NCBI RefSeq assembly: GCF_014639655.1
Contig: NZ_BMGB01000001.1
Coordinates: 1,380,882-1,444,881, forward strand
Direction: 5' to 3'
DNA length: 64,000 nucleotides
Origin: Conyzicola nivalis
Lineage (GTDB): Bacteria > Actinomycetota > Actinomycetes > Actinomycetales > Microbacteriaceae
Every line of letters starts with the position of its first letter. Position 1 is the first letter of the stretch. The position numbers and the translations under genes were made by a program. This document shows positions 6,892-13,799 of this stretch, piece after piece. Under the pieces are notes generated by a model. The model ran no database searches. It was not told the origin of the DNA and worked only from the letters and a program-made list of their open reading frames with translations.

Positions 6892-7869
6892 ATGCGCGCC
6901 ATCATCCATCACCAGTTCGGAGAGCCCTCGGAGGTTCTCGCGGTCGAGAACGTCGAAACGCCCGAGCCCGGAGCGGGCGAGGTGCGCGTGCGTACCCTGC
7001 TGAGCCCGATCCACAACCACGACCTGTGGACCATCCGCGGCACCTACGGCTTCAAGCCCGAGATGCCCGCCCGCGCCGGCACCGAAGCGGTCGGTGTCGT
7101 CGACGCCCTGGGTTCGGATGTCACGCACCTCACCGTCGGCCAGCGCGTCGCCACCGGCGGAACCTTCGGCGTCTGGGCCGAGTACTTCATCGCCAAGGCC
7201 GCCGCCCTCATCCCGGTCGACGACTCGCTCGCCGACGAGGTCGCCGCCCAGCTGGTCTCGATGCCGTTCAGCGCCATCGCGCTGCTCGACACCCTCGACC
7301 TGAAGGAGGGCGACTGGCTGCTGCAGAACGCGGCCAACGGAGCGGTCGGGCGCCTCGTCGCGCAGCTTGCCGTCGCTCGCGGCATCAACGTGATCGGGCT
7401 GGTCCGCAAGGAAGCCCGCGTCGAGGAGCTAGCGGCACAGGGCATCAGCAACATCGTCGCCACCGACACCGACGGCTGGCAGGACAAAGTCAAGGAGATC
7501 GTCGGCGATCAGCCCATCACCACTGGCCTCGACTCCGTCGGCGGCAGCGCCTCGGGCGACCTCGTTTCACTGCTCTCCCCCGGCGGCACGCTGATCGTCT
7601 TCGGCGCGATGGACTCGCCCGTGATGGAGATCAGCTCGGGCGCCATCATCTTCAACGACATCGCCGTGAAGGGCTTCTGGGGCAGCAAGGTCATGGGTTC
7701 CATGGGCGCGGACAAGCGCGCGGGCCTGCTCGGCGAGCTCGGCCTGCGCATCCGCGAGGGATCGCTCACCCTGCCCATCGAGGCGACCTACTCGTTCGAC
7801 GAGGTGGGCGCCGCCAGCAAGGCCAACTTCATCGAGGGGCGTGCGGGGAAGGTGCTGCTGCGGCCGTAA
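6892..7869 (+). CDS. Zinc-independent quinone/alkene oxidoreductase, MDR family
   Basis: The 325-aa protein starts at ATG 6892; a longer frame into the operator is rejected. It starts with MRAIIHHQFGEPSEVL, keeps the GTEAVGVVDALG loop and the Rossmann motif AANGAVGRLVAQLA. No zinc ligands are seen. It is a member of the NADPH:quinone reductase/enoyl reductase group. It is divergent from a TetR repressor whose operator lies in its promoter, which fits an inducible detoxification enzyme. The true substrate cannot be read from the sequence. Confidence 0.87.
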   Translation: MRAIIHHQFGEPSEVLAVENVETPEPGAGEVRVRTLLSPIHNHDLWTIRGTYGFKPEMPARAGTEAVGVVDALGSDVTHLTVGQRVATGGTFGVWAEYFIAKAAALIPVDDSLADEVAAQLVSMPFSAIALLDTLDLKEGDWLLQNAANGAVGRLVAQLAVARGINVIGLVRKEARVEELAAQGISNIVATDTDGWQDKVKEIVGDQPITTGLDSVGGSASGDLVSLLSPGGTLIVFGAMDSPVMEISSGAIIFNDIAVKGFWGSKVMGSMGADKRAGLLGELGLRIREGSLTLPIEATYSFDEVGAASKANFIEGRAGKVLLRP

Positions 7870-7870
7870 A

Positions 7871-7892
7871 GGGTTTCGACAGGCTCAACCGG
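7871..7892. repeat. Dispersed intergenic repeat, partial copy 2
   Basis: A single arm, GGGTTTCGACAGGCTCAACC, lies directly after the QOR stop. It is the variant with CGACAGGCTC also seen at 13814 and 35899. Confidence 0.6.
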
Positions 7893-7919
7893 CGTGGGGG
7901 CACGCGTAGGGTGGTGAGG

Positions 7920-9056
7920 GTGAAGACGCGCTCGTGGATTGTGCTCTCCGCTGCAGCGCTGATGCTCGCGGGGTGCGCTTCACCCGCGCCGCAGCCCACC
8001 GCGACCACCCTGCCGCCGACTCCCACCCCGACCGCCACGGCCGACCCGCTCGCCGGGCTCACCCTCGAACAGCGCGTCGGCCAGGTGTTCATGATCGGCA
8101 CGACCGCGTCGGCACCCGAGGCCGCCACGGTCTCGGCCGTGCGCGACCGGTTCGTCGGTGGCGTCTTCCTCTCAGGACGCTCGAGCGACGGAACGGCCGC
8201 GACCGCCGCGGTCGTGGCGCAGTTCACCGCGTCCGCTCCGCCGGATCGCCCGCTGCTCGTCTCGACCGACCAAGAGGGCGGCCAGGTGCAGGTGCTCACG
8301 GGGCCGGGGTTCAGCGAGATGCCGTCCGCTCTGGATCAAGGGGCGATGGATGCGGCCAGCCTGCAGACCAGCGCCACGACCTGGGCCCGCGAACTAGCCT
8401 CGGCCGGGGTCAACATGAACCTCGCGCCGGTGGTGGATCTCATCGCATCGAGGGAAGCCGCGACATCCAACCCGCCCATCGGAGGGTATGACCGCGAGTT
8501 CGCGTTCGACGCCCCGGGCATCGTGGCTCACGCGGACGCGTTTCGCGCCGGCATGACCGCGGGTGGGGTCACCAGCGTGGTGAAGCACTTCCCCGGGCTC
8601 GGCGCGGTCACGGCCAACACCGACGACACGGCGGGCGTAACCGACACGACCACGAACGCGCAGAGCGACAGCGTCGGCATCTACCGCAGCGAGATCGCGT
8701 CGGGGGCGAACGTCGTCATGATGTCGTCGGCGATCTACGCACAGATCGACTCGACGGCGCCCGCCGTCTTCTCCCCCACCGTCGTCACCGGACTGCTGCG
8801 CGACGGGCTCGAATTCGACGGCGTGATCATGACGGACGACCTGTCGGGGGCCGCGCAGGTGACGGCATGGTCGCCCGCCGAGCGTGCGGTGCTCGCGATC
8901 GAGGCCGGCTGCGACATCGTGCTGGTGTCGCGATCGCCGTCGATCGCCGCGGAGATGATCGACGCGGTCCTCGCGAGAGCGCAGACCGACCCGGCCTTCG
9001 CGAACCAGGTGGATGCCGCGGCGCGACGGGTGCTGACGCTGAAGAACGCCGACTAG
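7920..9056 (+). CDS. Glycoside hydrolase family 3 lipoprotein, beta-N-acetylhexosaminidase type
   Basis: The 378-aa protein starts at GTG 7920 and has a lipoprotein signal ending in MLAGCAS (Cys about residue 19), then a Pro/Thr-rich linker. The GH3 barrel follows: STDQEGGQVQVL, MNLAPVVDL, the KHFPG motif of NagZ-type enzymes and MTDDLSGAAQ, which carries the catalytic Asp. It is probably anchored to the outer membrane leaflet and trims N-acetylglucosamine from muropeptides or glycans. Usual NagZ histidine context is only partly kept (KHFPGLGAVTANTDD), so the exact substrate is open. Confidence 0.88.
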   Translation: MKTRSWIVLSAAALMLAGCASPAPQPTATTLPPTPTPTATADPLAGLTLEQRVGQVFMIGTTASAPEAATVSAVRDRFVGGVFLSGRSSDGTAATAAVVAQFTASAPPDRPLLVSTDQEGGQVQVLTGPGFSEMPSALDQGAMDAASLQTSATTWARELASAGVNMNLAPVVDLIASREAATSNPPIGGYDREFAFDAPGIVAHADAFRAGMTAGGVTSVVKHFPGLGAVTANTDDTAGVTDTTTNAQSDSVGIYRSEIASGANVVMMSSAIYAQIDSTAPAVFSPTVVTGLLRDGLEFDGVIMTDDLSGAAQVTAWSPAERAVLAIEAGCDIVLVSRSPSIAAEMIDAVLARAQTDPAFANQVDAAARRVLTLKNAD

Positions 9057-9057
9057 C

Positions 9058-9134
9058 GGGTTTCGATACGCTCGCTGCGCGAGCTACTCAACCAGCGTGG
9101 CCGCTCGCTGCGCGAGCTACTCGACCAGCGACTC
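9058..9134. repeat. Dispersed intergenic repeat, double copy 3
   Basis: GGGTTTCGATACGCTCGCTGCGCGAGCTACTCAACCAG is followed at once by a second half-unit (CCGCTCGCTGCGCGAGCTACTCGACCAG). The second unit overlaps the end of the DedA gene and encodes its last residues (LVE, stop). It lies between two convergent genes and its GC-rich stem may also act as a bidirectional terminator. Confidence 0.8.
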
Positions 9135-9779
9135 CTCGCGCTTTCGCGCCCGGATGCTGCGCACCCGCGTCACCACGAACCAGGCGACCAGCGCGACCAC
9201 GATGGCGATCACGATCTTCTGGAACACGCCGGCGTACTGCTCGACGACGTGCCAGTTCTCGCCGAGGTAGAACCCGGCGATCACGAAGATGGAGTTCCAG
9301 ATGAGGCTGCCGGCGGCCGTCAGGGCGGTGAACGCGAGCGGGTTCATCCGCTCGACCCCTGCGGGCAGCGAGATGAAGCTGCGGAAGAGCGGGACCATCC
9401 GCCCGAAGAAAATCGCCTTCGTACCGTGCTTGCCGAACCAGTCTTCGGTCTTGTCGAAGTCCTCGGCGCTCATGAGCGGCAGCTTCTCGACGATCGCGCG
9501 CACGCGGTTGCGGCCGAGCCAGGCACCGAGGGCGTAGAGCACCCACGCGCCGACGATCGAGCCGAGGGTGGTGAAGAAGATCGCGTCGACGAGACCGAAG
9601 CTGCCGCGGCTCGCGGTAAAACCGGCGAGCGGCAGGATGACTTCGCTCGGCAGCGGCGGGAAGAGATTCTCGATCGCGATCACGAGACCGGCACCCGGAG
9701 CGCCGAGCGTCTCCATCACCCCGACCGCCCAATCCGCGAAACCTGTGAGCTGGGAACCATCGGCAATGTCGGTGGGCAT
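9117..9779 (-). CDS. DedA-family membrane protein
   Basis: The 220-aa protein from ATG 9779 has the DedA/SNARE-associated layout: NLFPPLPSEVILPLAGF near the N-terminus, then GSIVGAWVLYALGAWLGR, the FFGRMVPLFRSFISLPAGV motif with the conserved Arg pair, and four to five hydrophobic stretches. DedA proteins are thought to be lipid-handling (scramblase-like) or proton-coupled membrane proteins needed for envelope homeostasis. The C-terminal tail is Arg/Lys-rich. A longer frame upstream is not supported. It is a lone gene on the minus strand, convergent with the GH3 gene. Confidence 0.9.
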   Translation of the reverse strand: MPTDIADGSQLTGFADWAVGVMETLGAPGAGLVIAIENLFPPLPSEVILPLAGFTASRGSFGLVDAIFFTTLGSIVGAWVLYALGAWLGRNRVRAIVEKLPLMSAEDFDKTEDWFGKHGTKAIFFGRMVPLFRSFISLPAGVERMNPLAFTALTAAGSLIWNSIFVIAGFYLGENWHVVEQYAGVFQKIVIAIVVALVAWFVVTRVRSIRARKREESLVE

Positions 9780-9837
9780 GGGTTCGAGGGTAAGGGGCGA
9801 ACCTGAGCGGAGTTTGGGTGGGAGGAGGGGTTCGATC

Positions 9838-10749
9838 TCAGGGCGCGTAGACGTGAAGCTTGTCCGGGTTGACTTGGATTGCGATCTCGGTGACTCGACC
9901 GTTGACAATCTCCAGATCGAAGACGCCAATGATCCTGTCCTGGTCACGCGTGACGATTCCCGTGCGACCGTTCACCAGTTCGATCGTGGTTGCTAGCGTC
10001 GCGGTGAGCTGACGCTGTTTCCCGACGACTCCGAGAAGATAACGCGCAACGAGGTCCGATCCGACAACAGCTTTCCGTGCTGCGCGGATGTGGTCGCCAC
10101 CATCGGCTCTCGACACGACGCTCGGGTCTAGGACGCGGACGAGCGTTTCCAGATCGCCGCTCATGCACGCACCGAGAAAAGCCGTGAGTACTCCTTCGCG
10201 ACCCTTCTGGTCCGACGGCGTCGACGCCGACCGAGGAGGCGCTCCGATCTTGCGTCGAGCGATGGAGGCGAGCTGTCGGCATGATCCGGTTGTCCGCCCG
10301 ACGATTTCGGCCACGTCATCGAAACTGAGACCAAAGACGTCGTGAAGAATCAAACTGACCCGCTCCCCCGGACTCAATCTTTCCATCGCGACGAGGAGCG
10401 CCAGAGACACCGACTCGTCCAGACTGATGGAATCGGCCGGGTCCATCGCTTCACGACCCGAGCCCTTCCCGGCATAGGTGCCGATGAGTGGCTCGGGCAA
10501 CCAAATGCCGGTGTACTGTTCGCGACGAGCTCGTGCCGACCCCAATTCATCCAGGCAAATCCGACTGACGACGCGAGTGAGCCAGGCCATCGGCTCTCGC
10601 ACCAGGTCGCGCTGATCCTGATCCAGACGGTGCCAGCGCACGAGCCCTTCTTGCACAGCATCTTCGGCGTCGTGCACCGAACCGAGGATTCGGTAGGCGA
10701 CGCCGAATAACCGACGGTGGTCAGCACTCCCTGGTGGTGCAACGGTCAT
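9838..10749 (-). CDS. ECF41-type RNA polymerase sigma factor with SnoaL-like C-terminus
   Basis: The 303-aa protein has sigma region 2 (FGVAYRILGSVHDAEDAVQE) and region 4 (LSPGERVSLILHDVFGLSFD, then DDVAEIVGRTTGSCRQLASI), followed by a 100-residue NTF2/SnoaL-like domain. That layout, with the terminal NPDKL, is typical of ECF41 (SigJ-like) factors whose C-terminal domain acts as a built-in anti-sigma module. The family's DGGGK motif is changed here to DGGDH. Its start overlaps the stop of the upstream FAD oxidoreductase (ATGA), fitting the rule that ECF41 genes neighbour an oxidoreductase or decarboxylase target. Confidence 0.9.
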   Translation of the reverse strand: MTVAPPGSADHRRLFGVAYRILGSVHDAEDAVQEGLVRWHRLDQDQRDLVREPMAWLTRVVSRICLDELGSARARREQYTGIWLPEPLIGTYAGKGSGREAMDPADSISLDESVSLALLVAMERLSPGERVSLILHDVFGLSFDDVAEIVGRTTGSCRQLASIARRKIGAPPRSASTPSDQKGREGVLTAFLGACMSGDLETLVRVLDPSVVSRADGGDHIRAARKAVVGSDLVARYLLGVVGKQRQLTATLATTIELVNGRTGIVTRDQDRIIGVFDLEIVNGRVTEIAIQVNPDKLHVYAP

Positions 10750-11945
10750 GCGCTAGTCAGCTCCCTGTGGGGCAATGGCTTCGGCCCCTTGGGCGCCCAG
10801 TATGCACCCGGCTTGCTCCGCTCTTTGCGCGGACCGTCGACAGTCATCGCGCAGATCATCTCTTTGAACCGTGCACCAGGTGAGCCACTGAGGGCGAAAG
10901 GTGTTGCTGTGTCGTTTGACTTCACAAATTGAACGTAGCCGTCGCGCCGACCGATGCTGATGCACTGCACCAGGAACCCGACTGACGCGATCGGCAATGA
11001 TCGGCGGCGCAGGAGGGCAAGGAGGACATCGGCCGCCGCGCCGCCGAGCGGGAGCGCCGCCGCGCAACCCATGCGCAGGTGGTGTCCGTACTGCTCGGGA
11101 AGTCGCACGGCGTCGCCGGCGCCAAGTACATCTGGGGCGTCGATCGAGCGGAGATGCTCATCGACTCGTAGCCGCCCGACCTCATCGCAGGCGAGACCGC
11201 TGTCCCGAGCAAGGTCCGGCACGGAGAACCCGGCTGTCCACAAGCAGACGTCGAACTCCATCGTCGACTCGTCAACGAAATGCAGAGCGCCCTGGGTTAC
11301 GGAGGACACAAAAGACCGGTCCTCGATTTCGACGCCCAGCCGATGGAGTCGCTTGGTGATGCTGCGCCGCGCCCGAGCACGCATGGGACTGACCAACGGC
11401 CCTGACGTGGCCAGAGTGACCCGCAGCTTCGGATTCTGTTCCGCGACCTCCGCGGCCGTCTCCACTCCGGTGAAACCGCCTCCGACGACGACGACACGTT
11501 GTCCAGTGCCGGCAGCGGCGATCGCTCCCGCCGCCGCGGTGGCCGAATGAGGGTCAGCTATGGCGTACGTAAACTCGCGCGCGCCTCTGACTCGGTCCGT
11601 GGAGTCACCGCTTCCCACCGCATAGACGAGCTTGTCGTATGGGTGGGTGGAGAGCCCGCCACTCGCCTCCCGCACGTCGACAACGCGCTTTGCGGGATCG
11701 ATCTGCACCGCCGTGCCGATAGTGAGCTGCACATCGGGGTGCAGCATGTCTACGAGTGGTATGGCCGCAGTGTCACGGGTGCCTGCGGCCACCTCATGGA
11801 AGCGGATGCGCTCGTAAAAATGCTCCTCGGGGTTGACCAGTCGAATGCGGACGCTGGCTGCTTCCACATGACTGAGCGACGAGCGCAGGCGGTTCGCGCA
11901 GATGACGCCGGCGTACCCGCCTCCGACGATGACGATCGTTATCAT
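10746..11945 (-). CDS. FAD/NAD(P)-dependent oxidoreductase, NDH-2-like
   Basis: The 399-aa protein starts with the FAD-binding VIVGGGYAGVICANRL, has a second dinucleotide motif VVVVGGGFTGVETAAEV at about residue 155, and a C-terminal FAD contact DVLGAGDAVRLPEQ. This is the pyridine nucleotide-disulfide reductase 2 layout, close to type II NADH dehydrogenases but lacking an obvious membrane anchor. It is upstream of, and coupled by ATGA to, an ECF41 sigma factor, so it is probably the target and possibly the signal source of that factor. The gene starts at ATG 11945 behind AGGAGGACTA. Confidence 0.88.
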   Translation of the reverse strand: MITIVIVGGGYAGVICANRLRSSLSHVEAASVRIRLVNPEEHFYERIRFHEVAAGTRDTAAIPLVDMLHPDVQLTIGTAVQIDPAKRVVDVREASGGLSTHPYDKLVYAVGSGDSTDRVRGAREFTYAIADPHSATAAAGAIAAAGTGQRVVVVGGGFTGVETAAEVAEQNPKLRVTLATSGPLVSPMRARARRSITKRLHRLGVEIEDRSFVSSVTQGALHFVDESTMEFDVCLWTAGFSVPDLARDSGLACDEVGRLRVDEHLRSIDAPDVLGAGDAVRLPEQYGHHLRMGCAAALPLGGAAADVLLALLRRRSLPIASVGFLVQCISIGRRDGYVQFVKSNDTATPFALSGSPGARFKEMICAMTVDGPRKERSKPGAYWAPKGPKPLPHRELTSA

Positions 11946-12051
11946 TAGTCCTCCTGAGATAGCCCTCTACTACTCATGACGACACAGCCATCCTGAATGT
12001 GAAGAAGCTCTCGGTCGGACACGCCCCGGCCGGGGACGCCGCGCGACGGCG

Positions 12052-12909
12052 TCAACCGGCGGGGGTCAGCTGTTGCAGCCCCGCGACGCGCAGCAGGTCG
12101 AGGCGGGCGGCGTCGGTCGAGCCCGGTTCGGCCGTGTAGACGACGACGCGCAGGTCACTGCCGGGCACCATCAGCACGTCGCAGTCGAGGGCGATGGGGC
12201 CCACCATCGCCGTGTGCACGATCTTCTTCGACGAGAGGTGAGTCGCCACCCGGGCGCACGACCAGAGGTCGGCAAACCGGGGGCTCGACTTCAGCAGCGT
12301 CGCGATCAGCTCGGCGAGGGCCCTGTCGTTCGGGTACCGCCCCGAGGCCGAACGCAGGTCGGCGGCGAGGTCGTGCTCGAAATTGTCGGCTTCCTCCACG
12401 CTCTGGATGATCTCGGGATTCTCCCCCGACATAAAGACGCGCCACGCGACGTTCGCCGCCCTGCCCGAATACAGGGAAGGGTCACCCTGCAGGGCCGCCC
12501 AGAGCGGATTCCAGCTGATCAGGTCCCACGTCGCAGAAAACACGGCCGCCGGTGTGTCGCCGAGACGGTCGACGATGCGCTGGATGCTCGGGGTGAGGTG
12601 TCGCGGAACGTCCGCGCTCGTGGGCACGGCCGCTCCGGCTACGCGGTAGAGGTGGTCGCGCTCCTCGTTCGTCAGGCGCAACGCGCGGGCGATCGCCGCC
12701 AGCACCTGGGGAGACGGACTCGTCGACCGTCCCTGCTCGAGCCGCACGAGGTAGTCGACGGAGACACCGGCGAGAGACGCGAGCTCTTCGCGCCGCAGAC
12801 CGGGGGCGCGGCGGCCGCTGCCGCGCGGCATGCCCGCCGCCTCGGGGGCCAGCCGGTCGCGCCAGGCGCGCAGGATGACAGCGAGTTCGTGGGGCGCGAC
12901 GTCGTTCAT
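12052..12909 (-). CDS. HTH regulator with MmyB-like ligand domain
   Basis: The 285-aa protein from ATG 12909 has an N-terminal HTH (GLRREELASLAGVSVDYLVR, then LEQGRSTSPSPQVLAAIARA) and a C-terminal MmyB-type domain with ATWDLISWNPLWAAL and NVAWRVFM. Such regulators in actinobacteria often sit divergent from a short-chain dehydrogenase, as here, and are thought to bind a fatty-acid-like ligand. A longer frame (to 13023) would run into the SDR gene and is rejected. The 101-base gap to the SDR must hold both promoters. Confidence 0.9.
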   Translation of the reverse strand: MNDVAPHELAVILRAWRDRLAPEAAGMPRGSGRRAPGLRREELASLAGVSVDYLVRLEQGRSTSPSPQVLAAIARALRLTNEERDHLYRVAGAAVPTSADVPRHLTPSIQRIVDRLGDTPAAVFSATWDLISWNPLWAALQGDPSLYSGRAANVAWRVFMSGENPEIIQSVEEADNFEHDLAADLRSASGRYPNDRALAELIATLLKSSPRFADLWSCARVATHLSSKKIVHTAMVGPIALDCDVLMVPGSDLRVVVYTAEPGSTDAARLDLLRVAGLQQLTPAG

Positions 12910-13010
12910 TGCTTCAGTCTCCACCCTGCGCGCCCGCGGATGGTGGTACTCGCAGTCCATAGTCAACAGCGTGCCTTCTCCACCGAACACGCCGGCCGCA
13001 CGCTGGAGCC

Positions 13011-13706
13011 ATGACAACAACACTCATCACAGGAGCCAACAAGGGTCTCGGTTTCGAAACCGCACGACGCCTCATCGAACTCGGCCACACCGTCTATCTC
13101 GGAGCCCGCGACGCAGAGAAGGGAGCGGCCGCGGCCGAATCGCTCGGCGCGAGGTTCGTACAGATCGATGTGACGGATGACGCGTCGGTGGCGGGCGCCG
13201 CGGCATCCATTCTCGAAGAGGCCGGCCACCTCGACGTGCTCGTCAACAACGCCGGCGTCTCGGGGTCGCAGGCCGACTCGGCCGACGTGACGGCCGACAT
13301 CGTTCGCGAGGTGTACGACGTCAACGTGTTCGGCATCGTGCGCGTGACGCACGCGATGCTCCCGCTGCTGCGCAAGTCGCAGTCGCCCGTCGTCGTGAAC
13401 GTCTCGAGCGGACTCGGCTCGTTCGACCGGGTGAACGACCCGGCGCACATCGAGTCGACCTTCGCGACGATCGCGTACGGCTCGTCGAAATCGGCTGCCA
13501 CGATGCTCGCGGTGCAGTACGCGAAGGCGTTTCCCGAGATGCGGGTCAACGCGGTCGACCCCGGGTACACGGCGACCGACCTGAACGGCAACAGCGGACC
13601 GCAGACCGTGACCGAGGGAACCGACGCGGTCGTGGCGATGGCCACCATCGGCACCGACGGCCCAACGGGCACGTTCGTGGCGCGCGACGGGGTCATGCCC
13701 TGGTAG
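13011..13706 (+). CDS. Short-chain dehydrogenase/reductase
   Basis: The 231-aa classical SDR has the cofactor motif TGANKGLGFETARRL at the N-terminus, NNAG (residues about 82-85), the active-site Ser in VNVSSGLGSF and the YGSSK catalytic Tyr/Lys at about 162-166, and a late VDPGYTATDLNG loop. The lack of an acidic residue after the glycine motif suggests NADP(H), but this is weak. It is divergent from a MmyB-type regulator that probably controls it. Substrate unknown. Confidence 0.9.
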   Translation: MTTTLITGANKGLGFETARRLIELGHTVYLGARDAEKGAAAAESLGARFVQIDVTDDASVAGAAASILEEAGHLDVLVNNAGVSGSQADSADVTADIVREVYDVNVFGIVRVTHAMLPLLRKSQSPVVVNVSSGLGSFDRVNDPAHIESTFATIAYGSSKSAATMLAVQYAKAFPEMRVNAVDPGYTATDLNGNSGPQTVTEGTDAVVAMATIGTDGPTGTFVARDGVMPW

Positions 13707-13715
13707 CGGTCACGC

Positions 13716-13799
13716 CGGTCGAGTAGGCCGCCCGCGGCCGTATCGAGACCTCGGGAGGGGTTTCGATACGGTCGCTAGAGCGACCTACTCAACCGGCAG
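13716..13799. repeat. Dispersed intergenic repeat, inverted pair (copy 4)
   Basis: Two units face each other between the convergent SDR and Clp genes. 13717-13750 begins GGTCGAGTAGGCC and ends CGTATCGAGACC. 13758-13794 begins GGTTTCGATACGGTCGC and ends GCGACCTACTCAACC. Each is itself palindromic. The stop of the Clp gene lies immediately beyond. Confidence 0.8.
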
